64,000 bases of DNA, taken from NCBI GenBank assembly GCA_964575715.1, contig CAZNSG010000329.1, positions 13,891-77,890 on the forward strand, given 5' to 3'. The DNA is from PNAI01 sp964575715. GTDB lineage: Bacteria > Pseudomonadota > Alphaproteobacteria > Rhizobiales > Xanthobacteraceae. The notes beneath the pieces are model-generated. The model made no database searches, was not told the DNA's origin, and worked only from the letters and a program-made list of their open reading frames with translations. Position numbers and translations under genes: made by a program. Below, one piece after another: positions 17,134 to 28,532 of this stretch (within the stretch, counting starts at the first letter, position 1; every line of letters starts with the position of its first letter).

Positions 17134-17436
17134 TTAGGGTTGCGGGCCGTCGTAGCCCTCGACCAGCACAAAGTCGGCAGAGGCCGCGGGCTTGCGGATT
17201 TTGATCGCCTGCTGATAGGCGGGGGAATTATAGCAAGCCACCGCCGCCTCGTAGCTCGGGAATTCCACAATCACATTGCGCGAGCGAACGGTGCCTTCCA
17301 CACATTCGCACTTTCCGCCGCGCGCGAGGAATCGGGCACCGTATTGCTTGAGCGGTGCGGCATTGGCAACCTGATAGGCCTTGAGACCTTCCGGGTTGCT
17401 CACATCAAGACGACCGATCCAATAGCCTTTGGGCAT
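17134..17436 (-). CDS. DUF1330 family protein
   Basis: The 100-residue protein is a single ferredoxin-like DUF1330 domain: KGYWIGRLDVSNPEGLKAY, FLARGGKCECVEG and VIVEFPSYEAAVACYNSPAYQQA segments are all typical. The function of this family is unknown; some members resemble antibiotic-biosynthesis monooxygenase folds. It follows pyrF by 12 nt on the same strand. Confidence 0.88.
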   Translation of the reverse strand: MPKGYWIGRLDVSNPEGLKAYQVANAAPLKQYGARFLARGGKCECVEGTVRSRNVIVEFPSYEAAVACYNSPAYQQAIKIRKPAASADFVLVEGYDGPQP

Positions 17437-17448
17437 GTTGTCCTCCGA

Positions 17449-18153
17449 TCATTGTTTCGTAGATGCAACGATCTCGGCAACGATGGCCTCGGCGGCAGCT
17501 TTGGGATCGTGCGCCGCCAATATCGGCCTGCCGACAACAAGGTAGTCGGCGCCGGCGGCGATGGCGGAAGATGGAGTCATGGTCCGCTTCTGATCGTCGC
17601 GGTCGGTGCCCGCGGGCCGGATGCCCGGCGTCACCAGCACCATGCGCGAGCCTACGATGGGACGCAGACTGGCCGCCTCGGCACCCGAACATACCAGCCC
17701 ATCGACGCCGATGTCGTGCGCCTGCGCCGCCCGCTCGGCGACAAGTTCCGGGACCGTAAAATCATAGCCCGCCGCCGCGAGGTCGGCGTCGTCGTAGGAG
17801 GTTAGCACGGTGACCGCGAGAATGCGCAGGTTCGTGTCCGCGCGCGCGTCGACCGCCGCGTGCATGGTCTGCGGATAGGCGTGCACGGTGAGGAAGGTCG
17901 CGCCCAGGCGCGCGATGCTCTCCACGCCCTTGGCTATTGTATTGCCGATGTCGTGCAGCTTGAAGTCGACGAACACCCGTTTGCCGGCGCCTGCGAGCTT
18001 TTGCGCGAGCGTGAGCCCGCCGGCAAAGCCCAGCTGATAGCCGATCTTGTAGAACGAAACCGAGTCGCCAAGCTTGCCGGTCATCGCTTCCGCTTCGGCG
18101 ACGGAAGGAAGATCGAGCGCCAGGATCAACCGTTCGCGCGGGGGAATCGTCAT
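17449..18153 (-). CDS. pyrF: Orotidine 5'-phosphate decarboxylase
   Basis: The 234-residue TIM-barrel enzyme makes UMP from OMP, the last step of pyrimidine synthesis. The substrate aspartate is in LILALDLPS near the start, the catalytic [13 protein letters not shown] segment (Asp-x-Lys-x-x-Asp) follows at about 60, and the phosphate-binding VTPGIRP and LVVGRPI loops come late. It is the first of two closely spaced genes with the DUF1330 protein. Confidence 0.95.
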   Translation of the reverse strand: MTIPPRERLILALDLPSVAEAEAMTGKLGDSVSFYKIGYQLGFAGGLTLAQKLAGAGKRVFVDFKLHDIGNTIAKGVESIARLGATFLTVHAYPQTMHAAVDARADTNLRILAVTVLTSYDDADLAAAGYDFTVPELVAERAAQAHDIGVDGLVCSGAEAASLRPIVGSRMVLVTPGIRPAGTDRDDQKRTMTPSSAIAAGADYLVVGRPILAAHDPKAAAEAIVAEIVASTKQ

Positions 18154-18166
18154 GCCAGCTCCATCA

Positions 18167-18757
18167 TCATGCCAGCTCCTGTGCCATTTCGATCAGCCGC
18201 TGCACGACACGCAAGAGCTCGGCCTTTGCGCGCTCGTCCTTGAGCTCGTCCATCTCGTCGAACGCTTCACTCGCGCGCGCAAGCGCGATCTGCTCCGGAA
18301 TGACCAGCGCGCCGGCGCCGATTTCAAGCACCTGGCGCAACGCGAGTAATGCGTATATTCCGCCGGTGCTGCGATCGGAGGCCGCGGCGAGCGCAAACAC
18401 ACGATTTAAGTAGGCGGCAAGCGGCGGCTCGTTGCGCTCGCGCACGCGCGAGATCCAATCAAGCGTGTTCTTGAGCAGCGGCGGGATTGAGGCGTTGTAT
18501 TCCGGGGTCACAATCAAGATGCCCTGATGAGTCATCATGAACCGTTTGAGTTTGAGCGCATTCTCGGGCGGGCCGGAATTGGCTTCGAGTTCACCGTCAT
18601 AGAGCGGCATCGGATAATCGAGCAATGAAATCCAGGTGACCTCGGCGCCGGCTTGGAGCAATTCCTTGACCGCGCGTGCGGCAAGACGGCCGTTGAACGA
18701 GCCGGTGCGCAGCGAGCCAGCAAAGACCAGGATTTTAGGTAGCATCGGTGGTCCCAA
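18167..18757 (-). CDS. NAD(P)H-dependent FMN reductase
   Basis: This 196-residue flavodoxin-like protein has the FMN-phosphate loop GSLRTGSFN near the start and the [20 protein letters not shown] segment (about 83-102) of the NADPH-dependent FMN reductase family. It should reduce flavin or quinone-like compounds in the cytoplasm. The start is not certain: a strong AGGAGG lies seven bases before a TTG at 18757 but 19 bases before the ATG at 18745, so TTG is preferred here. It precedes pyrF closely on the same strand. Confidence 0.85.
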   Translation of the reverse strand: MGPPMLPKILVFAGSLRTGSFNGRLAARAVKELLQAGAEVTWISLLDYPMPLYDGELEANSGPPENALKLKRFMMTHQGILIVTPEYNASIPPLLKNTLDWISRVRERNEPPLAAYLNRVFALAAASDRSTGGIYALLALRQVLEIGAGALVIPEQIALARASEAFDEMDELKDERAKAELLRVVQRLIEMAQELA

Positions 18758-18784
18758 ACGGTCCCCTCCTCATAGCACAATGTA

Positions 18785-18962
18785 TTCCGTCATTCCGGGA
18801 CGGCGCCAACGGGTCCGCGCATCGCAGCCAAGTGTACGCAGGCTGCGCCTGCTATGGCGCGGCCTGATGACAGGCTCCGCGCCGAACCCGGAAGCCCGAA
18901 GAGTATTCTATGTTGCTGGATTTCGGGTTCGCGAGCTTTGCTCGCGCCCCCGGAATGACAAG
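18785..18962. repeat. Intergenic repeat block
   Basis: The block between the FMN reductase gene and the methyltransferase gene contains a 43-bp unit at 18818-18860 that occurs in exact inverse complement at 36092-36134. Neither copy lies in a gene. The rest resembles palindromic debris, with CATTCCGGGA / CCCGGAATGAC at the two ends. Confidence 0.7.
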
Positions 18963-18968
18963 AGGGTA

Positions 18969-19574
18969 TCAGCGCCGGCGATAGATCCATACGCGCGCCG
19001 GCGGTAAATTCATCCAGATGCGCTCGGAGAATTCCGCGGCCACGCCATTTGCCGGCTTGGTCGGGATCGGCGATCCCACCATCGCGTAAGTGAACTGAAC
19101 GAAAGGCGCGCCCGGCAACATCAGGTGAAAGGCATCCGCAATCAACCGCAGCCGCTGCCGCAGCGGCTTGGTGACCAAGGGGAGCCCTGAGACCACCGCC
19201 GCCGCCGGCTGGCGCAAGAAATCACCGAGCATGCGGCGCAGACCATAGGCATCACCCTGCACGACGGTCGCCTCCGGATAGCGCGAGCGCAGCAGGCGGC
19301 AAAAGACGGGATTGAATTCGACCAGCACCAGGCGGCCGGGATCGATCCCCTGCTCCACCAGCGCCTCGGTCACCGCTCCGGTGCCGGGGCCAAGCTCGAT
19401 CACCGGCCCCTCCACTTGTGGATCGACATAGCGCGCCATGGTGCGCGCAAGCACCTTGCCGGAAGGCATCACCGCGCCGGTCGCTAATGGCTTCTCCAGC
19501 CAAGAGCGGATGAACTGCACCTCATCGAGGCGCAAGCTCTTCTTCGCGACGCTAACGGAGGATTGTAACCGCAT
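18969..19574 (-). CDS. pmtA: Phospholipid N-methyltransferase-like SAM methyltransferase
   Basis: The 201-residue protein has the SAM-binding motif VIELGPGTGAVTEAL and a following LVLVEFNPVFCRLL strand, plus an N-terminal TGAVMPSGKVLARTM segment that matches the PmtA branch of phosphatidylethanolamine methyltransferases. These make phosphatidylcholine at the inner face of the membrane. No transmembrane helix is needed. The start at 19574 has only a weak ribosome site and a longer frame exists upstream. The branch relation to rRNA adenine dimethylases is a possible source of error. Confidence 0.72.
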   Translation of the reverse strand: MRLQSSVSVAKKSLRLDEVQFIRSWLEKPLATGAVMPSGKVLARTMARYVDPQVEGPVIELGPGTGAVTEALVEQGIDPGRLVLVEFNPVFCRLLRSRYPEATVVQGDAYGLRRMLGDFLRQPAAAVVSGLPLVTKPLRQRLRLIADAFHLMLPGAPFVQFTYAMVGSPIPTKPANGVAAEFSERIWMNLPPARVWIYRRR

Positions 19575-19663
19575 ATGAAAACGAACACTGCCCCACTGAG
19601 AACTGCCGCCCAGTTCACAAGAGTCACCGGTATAGGGACCAAATGCAAGGGTCAAGCCGCAGA

Positions 19664-20797
19664 TCAAGGCGACTCGGCGCCGGTGCCAAAAAATTCCTTG
19701 ACTTTGGCAAAAAAGCTCGCCGATTCAGGGTGGGTCTCCTGGGATGAGAGCTTTTCGAACTCCGCCAGCAGCTCACGCTGTTTCTTGGTGAGGTTCTGCG
19801 GCGTCTCGACGATTACCTGCACGTACATGTCGCCGGTCTGCTTGGTGCGCAGCACCGGCATGCCCTTGCCCGCCAGGCGGAAGCGTCGTCCGGCCTGGGT
19901 GCCATGGGGCACCTTCACGCGGCTCTTGCCGCCGTCGATGCAAGGCACTTCAACCTCGCCGCCGAGCGCCGCCTTCACCATCGAAATGGGAACACGGCAA
20001 TGCAGGTCCGCGCCATCGCGCTGGAAAAAGGCATGCCCGCTCATGCTGAGAAAAATGTAGAGGTCGCCCGCAGGTCCGCCGCGCACGCCGGCTTCTCCTT
20101 CGCCGGCCAACCGGATGCGCGTGCCGTCCTCGACACCCGCCGGGATGTTGACCGAGAGCGTGCGCTCGCGCGTCACGCGTCCGGCGCCCGAACATGAGGC
20201 GCATGGAGTGTCGATCACCTGGCCGCGGCCGTGACAGGTGGGGCAGGTGCGCTCCAGCGTGAAGAAACCTTGGGTCTGGCGAATCTTGCCATGGCCGCCG
20301 CAGCTGGCGCAGGCCTTGGGCTTGGTGCCAGGCTTGGCGCCATTGCCGGAACACACCTCGCAAGTGACTGACGTCGGCAGCCGCACTTGCGCGGTCTTGC
20401 CGGCAAACGCCTCCTCCAGAGTGATTTCCATATTATAGCGCAAGTCGGTGCCGCGCTCGCGCCCGCCGTCGCGGCGGCCGCGGCCCATGCCGAAGAGATC
20501 ATCGAAGATGTTGGAGAAGGTGGAGGCGAAGTCGTCGCCGAATCCGTGTCCCGAATTTCCGCCCGTGCCGTGCTCGAACGCAGCATGTCCAAAACGATCG
20601 TAGGCCGCGCGCTTATCGGCGTCTTTCAGAATGTCGTAGGCTTCGTTGATCTCCTTGAAGCGATGCTCGCAATCGTTGTCACCGGGATTGCGGTCGGGGT
20701 GGTGCAGCATGGCGAGCTTGCGGAATGCCGCCTTCATGTCGGCTTCGCTGGCGCCGCGCTGCACTCCCAGAATTTCATAATAGTCGCGCTTGCCCAT
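19664..20797 (-). CDS. dnaJ: Chaperone protein DnaJ
   Basis: The 377-residue co-chaperone has a J domain with HPD ([10 protein letters not shown], about 30-39), a Gly/Phe-rich linker and four zinc CxxCxGxG motifs ([32 protein letters not shown]), then the two client-binding C-terminal domains. It stimulates DnaK ATP hydrolysis and hands over unfolded proteins. ATG 20797 ([12 protein letters not shown]) follows GGGTGGGG. It lies 146 nt after dnaK on the same strand, a standard dnaKJ pair separated here by a repeat. Confidence 0.96.
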   Translation of the reverse strand: MGKRDYYEILGVQRGASEADMKAAFRKLAMLHHPDRNPGDNDCEHRFKEINEAYDILKDADKRAAYDRFGHAAFEHGTGGNSGHGFGDDFASTFSNIFDDLFGMGRGRRDGGRERGTDLRYNMEITLEEAFAGKTAQVRLPTSVTCEVCSGNGAKPGTKPKACASCGGHGKIRQTQGFFTLERTCPTCHGRGQVIDTPCASCSGAGRVTRERTLSVNIPAGVEDGTRIRLAGEGEAGVRGGPAGDLYIFLSMSGHAFFQRDGADLHCRVPISMVKAALGGEVEVPCIDGGKSRVKVPHGTQAGRRFRLAGKGMPVLRTKQTGDMYVQVIVETPQNLTKKQRELLAEFEKLSSQETHPESASFFAKVKEFFGTGAESP

Positions 20798-20880
20798 CAG
20801 CCCCACCCTAAAACATCAGTTGTTTCATGGAGTTAGGATGACTGGCGGCGGCTCGAAGGGCGCGGGCAAAACAAAGGCCA

Positions 20881-20916
20881 CCATCCTTCGAGACGCATTG
20901 CGCGCTCATCAGGATG
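20881..20916. repeat. Small intergenic inverted repeat between dnaK and dnaJ
   Basis: CCATCCTTCGAGACGC and CATCAGGATGG face each other. It belongs to the CATCCTTCGAG repeat family seen elsewhere in this window and may weaken read-through from dnaK to dnaJ. Confidence 0.55.
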
Positions 20917-20943
20917 GGGGCCATATCTAGGCTCCGCGCTGCG

Positions 20944-22893
<1,950 letters not shown>

Positions 22894-23030
22894 GGTGTTA
22901 CCTTTCTTTCACAGCAGGTCGGCCAGGCCCCTTGCGGCACCCGGGAAGTGTTCTCTGCAGCCCAGCTGCGAAGCCCCTCGTCCGACCCCTTAAAAAACTA
23001 GTTCCACACCGCTCCCAACGGCGTTCCTGG

Positions 23031-23061
23031 CTCATATAGGAGGGTATGGTGAGCCTGCAAG
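23031..23061 (-). promoter_or_regulatory. RpoH (sigma-32) heat-shock promoter of dnaK
   Basis: Read on the minus strand the site is CTTG, 17 bases, CCTATATGAG. This fits the alphaproteobacterial heat-shock consensus CTTG-N17/18-CYTATNTNNG at every fixed position. It lies about 140 nt upstream of the dnaK start codon, in the gap to grpE, so dnaK and dnaJ can be induced separately from grpE. Confidence 0.8.
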
Positions 23062-23138
23062 GACTTGACGGGTGAGTTTCGAATGTCACGGTCGCGGGCC
23101 TGTTGCTGGTTAATCGAATCCTTAGCGACCGGCGCTTA

Positions 23139-23759
23139 TCAGGGGGCGGCCGAACCGGAATTGTCGTTCGCGGGCGGCTCCGCTTTTGCCTCGCTCTTGG
23201 CTCCGCTCTTGGCGATAGCGACCAGCGCCGGGCGCAGCACCCGGTCGCCGATCAGGTAGCCGGCTTGCATCACCTGGACCACGTGGCCAGCGGGCACCGA
23301 CGCGTCGGGTACTTCGAACATGGCTTGATGGTGGTTGGGATCGAATTTCTGGCCGATCGGCTCGAGCTTCTTCACCCCATGCTTTTCCAGCACGTTCAAG
23401 AGTTCGCGCTCGGTCAACTCGACCCCATCGAGCAGCGCCTTGATGCCGGCATCCGCCTGCTCGCGCAGTTCCGTGTCCAGCGCACTGAGCGCGCGATGCA
23501 TGTTGTCCGCAACATTTAGGATGTCGCGCGCGAATGTGGAGATGCCATAGAGCCGCGCGTCGGCCACTTCGCGCTCGGTGCGCCGGCGCAGATTCTCCAT
23601 TTCGGCGAGCGCGCGCAGGAGCTTGTCCTTTAACGAGGCGGTCTCCTGCAATGCGGCCGCTAATGGATCGATATTCGGAGTGGCACTAGCCTCTTGCGGG
23701 GCGGCCTGCTCTTCGGTCTGGGATGCAGCCGTGTCGGGGCGGGCACTCGTGTCCGTCAT
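23139..23759 (-). CDS. grpE: Nucleotide exchange factor GrpE
   Basis: The 206-residue protein exchanges ADP for ATP on DnaK. After a low-complexity acidic start it has a long coiled-coil ([18 protein letters not shown], about 45-62), the GrpE centre [12 protein letters not shown] and [18 protein letters not shown], and the beta domain [14 protein letters not shown] with [21 protein letters not shown]. The C-terminus is an Ala/Pro-rich tail. It is transcribed with hrcA upstream (71 nt) and dnaK downstream. Confidence 0.95.
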   Translation of the reverse strand: MTDTSARPDTAASQTEEQAAPQEASATPNIDPLAAALQETASLKDKLLRALAEMENLRRRTEREVADARLYGISTFARDILNVADNMHRALSALDTELREQADAGIKALLDGVELTERELLNVLEKHGVKKLEPIGQKFDPNHHQAMFEVPDASVPAGHVVQVMQAGYLIGDRVLRPALVAIAKSGAKSEAKAEPPANDNSGSAAP

Positions 23760-23792
23760 CCTGATTTTCCCATTTGTATATTGTCACACCGG

Positions 23793-23821
23793 ATATCAGG
23801 GTTTAGCGGACAAAAATCAAG
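23793..23821 (-). promoter_or_regulatory. Possible RpoH promoter of grpE
   Basis: On the minus strand CTTG is followed after 18 bases by CTGATAT, which differs from the CYTATNT consensus at one position. It lies 34 to 62 nt upstream of the grpE start and overlaps the hrcA-grpE gap. Weaker than the dnaK site. Confidence 0.35.
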
Positions 23822-23830
23822 GTGGCGGGC

Positions 23831-24907
23831 TCAACCGCCCAGCAGCTTGCCGACCACCTTGGCGGTGTAATCGACCATCGGAATAACACGGGCATAGTTG
23901 AGACGGGTCGGTCCGATCACCCCGATGACGCCGACGATGCGGCCGGCGCGGTCATGATAGGGCGCGATGATGGTGGAGGAGCCGGAGAGCGAAAACAGCT
24001 TGTTCTCCGAGCCGATGAAGATGCGCACGCCCTCGGCACTTTCCGCCCGGCCGAGCAGATCGACCACCTCGCGCCGGGTTTCGAGATCGTCGAACAGGAG
24101 CCGCACGCGTTCAAGGTCTTCGAGCGCATGGAGATCGTCGAGCAGATGGGCCTGGCCGCGCACAATCAGCCGGCGCTCATCGCTCGCGCCGCCCGACCAG
24201 CTCGCAAGCCCGGCCTCGACGATTTTTTGCGTGAGCACATCGAGCTCGGCGCGGCCAGCGTCCAAGGCGCGTTCAATCTCGACCTTGGCCTCGAAGAGAG
24301 TCCTGCCGCGGATGCGCGCGTTGAGGAAATTCGTCGCCTCGGTGAGCGCCGAGGTCGGTAGCCCGATCGGCAACTGAACGACGCGGTTTTCGACCTGGCC
24401 ATCCTCGGCAACGAGCACGACCAGCGCGCGTTCCGGCTCCAGGCGAACGAATTCGATATGCTTGAGCCGCACGTTGGTCTTGTCGGTCAGCACGACACCG
24501 GCGGCGCGCGTAAGGCCGGAAAGCAGTCCAGACGCTTCGGCCAGCACGCTGTCGACGGACTTGCCGGCGCCGGCGACCTGCGCCTCGATCTGCTTGCGAT
24601 CGTTCTCGTTCAGATCGCCGATCTGCATGAGTGCATCGACGAAGAAACGCAGGCCCAGTTCCGTCGGCAACCGGCCGGCAGACGTGTGGGGGGCGTAGAT
24701 CAAACCAAGCTGTTCGAGGTCCGCCATTACGTTGCGCACGGAGGCGGGCGAGAGCGGGGTCGTGATCAGGCGCGAGAGATTGCGCGAGCCGACCGGCTCG
24801 CCGGTCGCAAGATAGCTCTCGACGATCTGCCGGAAGATCTCGCGCGAGCGCTCGTTGAGCTGCGCGAGGCTTACCTGGTTTGCACCGATCGGGACATCTT
24901 GCGACAC
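23831..24907 (-). CDS. hrcA: Heat-inducible transcription repressor HrcA
   Basis: The 358-residue repressor starts with a winged helix ([27 protein letters not shown], written here in part; SARLSRIL-type helix [21 protein letters not shown]) and ends with the GAF-like dimer domain containing [26 protein letters not shown]. HrcA binds CIRCE operators and controls groESL-type genes. I found no CIRCE element in the hrcA upstream gap, so its own target should be elsewhere. It heads the hrcA-grpE pair. Confidence 0.95.
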   Translation of the reverse strand: MSQDVPIGANQVSLAQLNERSREIFRQIVESYLATGEPVGSRNLSRLITTPLSPASVRNVMADLEQLGLIYAPHTSAGRLPTELGLRFFVDALMQIGDLNENDRKQIEAQVAGAGKSVDSVLAEASGLLSGLTRAAGVVLTDKTNVRLKHIEFVRLEPERALVVLVAEDGQVENRVVQLPIGLPTSALTEATNFLNARIRGRTLFEAKVEIERALDAGRAELDVLTQKIVEAGLASWSGGASDERRLIVRGQAHLLDDLHALEDLERVRLLFDDLETRREVVDLLGRAESAEGVRIFIGSENKLFSLSGSSTIIAPYHDRAGRIVGVIGVIGPTRLNYARVIPMVDYTAKVVGKLLGG

Positions 24908-25015
24908 AGTGGGGGAACTCCGTTCACCGCAGGTGGAGAATTGTCCAATCGGACGAATGAGTCAAAGCCGGATAATCCCCAACACAACAGTCCCAAGTTC
25001 GACATGACCGGTATC

Positions 25016-25912
25016 TTAGGCGCGCGGCGCGTTGGAAAATCCATAGAGCCGCGCCGGGTTATCGACCAGAATGCGCCGACGCGTTGCGGCGTCGGGCGTC
25101 CATCGCTGGAACAGATCGAACAGGCGGCCTGCGTCCGGCATCTCGCCTTCGATCCGCGGGTGCGGCCAGTCGCTTCCCCAAATCAGGCGCTCCGGGTTCG
25201 CGCGCACGAGCGCTTCGTGGAAGGGTCGCACGTCGGGATAATCGGGCGCGCGACGAGAGAGCCGGTGAGCGCCTGAAAGCTTGACCCAGCACAGCCCGTC
25301 GCCGAGGAGACGCAAAAGGCTTTGGAAACCGGGGGTCGCTGTGCCGGCGGCGGCGGCGGTGCGGCCCATGTGATCAATCACCACTGGCAGGCCGAGTTTT
25401 TTCAGAACCGGGATTGTGTCCGGCAAATCTTTCACATCGATCCAGAGCTGCAGATGCCAGTCGAGCTCTTTCATCTGCGGGGCGAGCGCGTGCGCGACAT
25501 CGAGCGCGATGCCGCCGCGGTAATGCAATTGCCCGTCACGAAAGAAGTGGTTGAAGCGCAAGCCGCGTACGCCAGTTAAGGCCCAACGGCGTAGTTCGGC
25601 CGCCGGCACCTTTTCGTCGGCAACCGCAACACTGCGTAATCGTTCGGGATGCAGGGTAAGCGCATCGAGCATCGCCGAATTGTCGCGGCCGTGCGCGCTG
25701 CCTTGCACCAGCGCGCCGCGCGCAAAGCCGACGGTGTCCAGCATCCTTAAATATTTTTCGAGCGGCGCATCGGGCGGCGTGTAGCTGCGATCGCCGGCGT
25801 AGGGAAAGCGCGCGGCCGGGCCGAACACATGGGCGTGGGTGTCGCACGCGTCTGGCGGGGGTGGGGTATTAGGCCGGCTCGGCTCACGCGGCGCTGGGCA
25901 GGAGGGGATCAT
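25016..25912 (-). CDS. TIM-barrel amidohydrolase (2-pyrone-4,6-dicarboxylate lactonase-like)
   Basis: The 298-residue protein is a metal-dependent hydrolase of the amidohydrolase-2 family. The metal pair is in CDTHAHVFGP (about 23-32), other ligands fit PVVIDHMGR and the late LIWGSDWPHPR segment with its conserved aspartate. Members such as LigI open lactones of aromatic acid breakdown. It diverges from a Bug-type periplasmic receptor gene, a frequent pairing for uptake and use of an organic acid. The precise substrate is not visible. Confidence 0.82.
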   Translation of the reverse strand: MIPSCPAPREPSRPNTPPPPDACDTHAHVFGPAARFPYAGDRSYTPPDAPLEKYLRMLDTVGFARGALVQGSAHGRDNSAMLDALTLHPERLRSVAVADEKVPAAELRRWALTGVRGLRFNHFFRDGQLHYRGGIALDVAHALAPQMKELDWHLQLWIDVKDLPDTIPVLKKLGLPVVIDHMGRTAAAAGTATPGFQSLLRLLGDGLCWVKLSGAHRLSRRAPDYPDVRPFHEALVRANPERLIWGSDWPHPRIEGEMPDAGRLFDLFQRWTPDAATRRRILVDNPARLYGFSNAPRA

Positions 25913-25935
25913 CGGTGCCTAATTCTCCGGTAAAT

Positions 25936-25962
25936 TCTTGGGGTCTCTTGGGGTCTCTTGGG
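25936..25962. repeat. Short tandem repeat of GGGTCTCTTG
   Basis: The ten-base unit GGGTCTCTTG occurs twice in direct tandem, with a partial copy before and after, in the gap between the divergent amidohydrolase and receptor genes. It may be slippage-derived; no function can be read from it. Confidence 0.6.
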
Positions 25963-26090
25963 CTCAATGGCCATCGCACGAACGATCAAATCTGTTATGG
26001 TATTTTAGCGCAGGTCAATAAAGCATCGGCGGATGCGAGGCCGCCACGCCGAAGACAATATCCTCGCTGTGAAACAGGGAGGTATGACGC

Positions 26091-27053
26091 ATGAAATTTT
26101 TATTGCATATTTTTGTTGCCATTTGCGCGCCGCTCCTGAGCATTGCGGCAAATGCCCAGGGCTACCCCAACAAGTCGATCACGATCATCGTGCCATTTGG
26201 CCCCGGAAGCGGCACCGACACGATTACGCGTATCATCGCGCAACATCTCGGGACCGCGCTCAACCAGAGCATCGTGATCGAGAACAAGGCCGGCGCGAAC
26301 GGAGCCATTGCGGGTATTCAAGTCGCGCGCGCAGCGCCGGATGGTTATACGTTGTTCATGAGCACCAATTCGCCGCATTCGGCCGCTCCTAGTCTCAACA
26401 AAAATTTGCCCTACGATCCGGTAAAGGACTTCGCGCCGATCTCGCGCGTTGGAAGCTTCACGCTCATGCTGGCGGTGCATGCAAATACCCCGGCAAAATC
26501 TATTCCGGAACTCGTCGGCTACGCCAAGGCCAATCCGGGCAAGCTGTCCTATGCCACCGGCAATACCGCTGGCATCCTCGCTGGTGCAACTTTCGTGAAG
26601 TGGGCCGGCATTGACATTGTGCATGTCCCATACAAGACGGTGCCGCCGGCTCTCAATGACGTGCTCGGCGGCCGGATACCAATGATGTTCATCGATCTGA
26701 GTCCCGCGCTACCGCACTTCAACGCCGGGACCCTGCGCCCCCTCGCCAGCACGCGGCTGCAGCGCAGCACGTTGCTGCCCGAGGTTCCTACGTTGCACGA
26801 ATCGGGCATCGCGAACTTGGAGGTCGACGCCTGGGCCGGGTTGTTCGCGCCCGCCAATACGCCGCCCGAGGTCGTCAGCCGGCTCAATGCCGAGGTGCGA
26901 AAAATCTTGGCCAACCCGCAGGTGAAAGAGCAGATCGCAAAAGTTGGATTTGAAACTTTCAGCAGTACGCCGGAGGAGCTGGGCGATTTCGTCAAGGTCC
27001 AATTGACCAAATGGACCAAGATGATCAAGGACGCCGGTATCGATCCGGAGTGA
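26091..27053 (+). CDS. Bug-family (TctC-like) periplasmic solute-binding protein
   Basis: The 320-residue protein has a signal peptide ending in ANAQ and the Bug fold: [62 protein letters not shown] and [13 protein letters not shown] are the usual family segments, and the length is typical. Bug proteins bind small carboxylates in the periplasm, and most lack a neighbouring transporter, as here. The divergent amidohydrolase suggests an organic acid. Confidence 0.92.
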   Translation: MKFLLHIFVAICAPLLSIAANAQGYPNKSITIIVPFGPGSGTDTITRIIAQHLGTALNQSIVIENKAGANGAIAGIQVARAAPDGYTLFMSTNSPHSAAPSLNKNLPYDPVKDFAPISRVGSFTLMLAVHANTPAKSIPELVGYAKANPGKLSYATGNTAGILAGATFVKWAGIDIVHVPYKTVPPALNDVLGGRIPMMFIDLSPALPHFNAGTLRPLASTRLQRSTLLPEVPTLHESGIANLEVDAWAGLFAPANTPPEVVSRLNAEVRKILANPQVKEQIAKVGFETFSSTPEELGDFVKVQLTKWTKMIKDAGIDPE

Positions 27054-27129
27054 CATCGGAATTGTCGTCGCCCCTTGTCGGTCCCCTCCCCGCCTCCTAA
27101 AAGCATGGCTGGAATCCAAGGAGATCGCC

Positions 27130-27843
27130 ATGCGGCCGAGCCGCCGACAGCCCGACGAGTTGCGCGCCGTTTCGCTCGAGCGCGGCGTGGTGAAATACGC
27201 CGAAGGCTCATGCTTCGTGAAGTTCGGCGACACCCATGTGCTGGTGACGGCGACGCTTGAGGACAGGTTGCCGCCTTGGCTCAAGGGCCAGGCGCGCGGC
27301 TGGATCACGGCCGAATATGGCATGCTGCCGCGCGCCACATTGGAGCGCACCCGGCGCGAGGCATCGGTCGGCAAGCAAAATGGCCGCACCGTCGAAATCC
27401 AGCGCCTGATCGGGCGCAGCCTGCGCACGGTGGTCGATCTCGTATCGCTCGGCGAGCGGCAGATCACCATCGACTGCGACGTGATCCAGGCCGACGGCGG
27501 CACGCGCACCGCCGCCATCACCGGAGCGTGGGTCGCACTGCATGACTGCGTGCGTTGGATGAAAACGCGCGAGATGATCAAAGGTGATCCGCTGCGCGAC
27601 CATGTGGCCGCGATCTCCTGCGGGATATGCGAGCATGTGGCGGTGCTCGATCTCGACTATGCAGAGGATTCGGAAGCCGACACCGACGCCAATTTCGTCA
27701 TGACCGGCCAGGGCAACATTGTCGAGGTGCAGGGCACGGCGGAAAAGACGCCGTTCACGGAGGAGCAATTCCTCGGGCTGCTCGCGCTGGCGCGCCGCGG
27801 CATCGGGAAGCTGGTCGATCTGCAGAAAATGGCGGTGATGTGA
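27130..27843 (+). CDS. rph: Ribonuclease PH
   Basis: The 237-residue phosphorolytic exoribonuclease trims tRNA 3' ends. The family segments [65 protein letters not shown] and [15 protein letters not shown] are all present. AAGGAG lies seven bases before the ATG. It overlaps rdgB, and hemW follows, a known alphaproteobacterial order. Confidence 0.97.
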   Translation: MRPSRRQPDELRAVSLERGVVKYAEGSCFVKFGDTHVLVTATLEDRLPPWLKGQARGWITAEYGMLPRATLERTRREASVGKQNGRTVEIQRLIGRSLRTVVDLVSLGERQITIDCDVIQADGGTRTAAITGAWVALHDCVRWMKTREMIKGDPLRDHVAAISCGICEHVAVLDLDYAEDSEADTDANFVMTGQGNIVEVQGTAEKTPFTEEQFLGLLALARRGIGKLVDLQKMAVM

Positions 27844-28532
27844 GCGCCGATCCCGCAACACCCACAAGCACGGCTCAGCATCGATTGATCACTGGGCGGC
27901 TGGTGATCGCCACGCACAATCCGGGCAAGCTCGCCGAGATGCGAGAATTGCTCGCAGGCTACGGCATCGAAGCGGTGTCGGCGAGCGAGCTTGGGCTGGC
28001 GGAGCCGAATGAGACCGGCGCGACTTTTCGCGCAAACGCGCGGATCAAGGCGCAAGCCGCCGCCCAAGCCAGCAGTCAGGCGGCGTTTGCCGACGATTCC
28101 GGACTTGCAGCCGATGCATTAGGCGGCGAGCCCGGCATTCACTCGGCGCGCTGGGCGGGAGCGGGCAAGGATTTTGCGATCGCCATGGAAACAGTCGAAG
28201 CGAAACTGCGCGAGCGCGGCGCCGCCACGGCGGCCGAGCGGCGTGCGCATTTTGTCTCTGCGCTATGCGTGGCCTGGCCCGACGGCCATGTGGAGGAATT
28301 CGAGGCGCAGGTCCACGGCACGCTGGTATGGCCGCCGCGCGGGACGAAAGGTTTTGGCTACGATCCCATGTTCCTGCCCGATGGCCATGCGCGTACCTTC
28401 GGCGAGATGGAGAGCGCGGAGAAGCACGGCCTGCCGCCGCGCGGTAGAGGTTTGTCGCATCGCGCGCGCGCGTTTCTCACATTGGCGGAGGCCTGTCTTA
28501 TGCACGCAGCGCGCCCGGAAAGGAATACATGA
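27840..28532 (+). CDS. rdgB: dITP/XTP pyrophosphatase
   Basis: The protein of about 230 residues removes non-canonical purine nucleotides. After about 15 extra residues it has [14 protein letters not shown] (nucleotide contacts), the substrate and metal segment [14 protein letters not shown], the GIHSARWAG loop, and [10 protein letters not shown] near the end, followed by [17 protein letters not shown]. The start is a GTG at 27840 inside the rph stop (GTGA), so the two are translationally coupled. A longer frame lies inside rph and is spurious. Confidence 0.95.
   Translation: MSADPATPTSTAQHRLITGRLVIATHNPGKLAEMRELLAGYGIEAVSASELGLAEPNETGATFRANARIKAQAAAQASSQAAFADDSGLAADALGGEPGIHSARWAGAGKDFAIAMETVEAKLRERGAATAAERRAHFVSALCVAWPDGHVEEFEAQVHGTLVWPPRGTKGFGYDPMFLPDGHARTFGEMESAEKHGLPPRGRGLSHRARAFLTLAEACLMHAARPERNT

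Noticed and set aside
18535..18780. A second small protein overlapping the FMN reductase gene
   Set aside because: It lies in another frame of a clear gene and has a composition typical of an antisense-shadow or alternate frame.
24908..25015. A CIRCE element (TTAGCACTC-N9-GAGTGCTAA) upstream of hrcA
   Set aside because: I looked through the gap and found no match to either arm.
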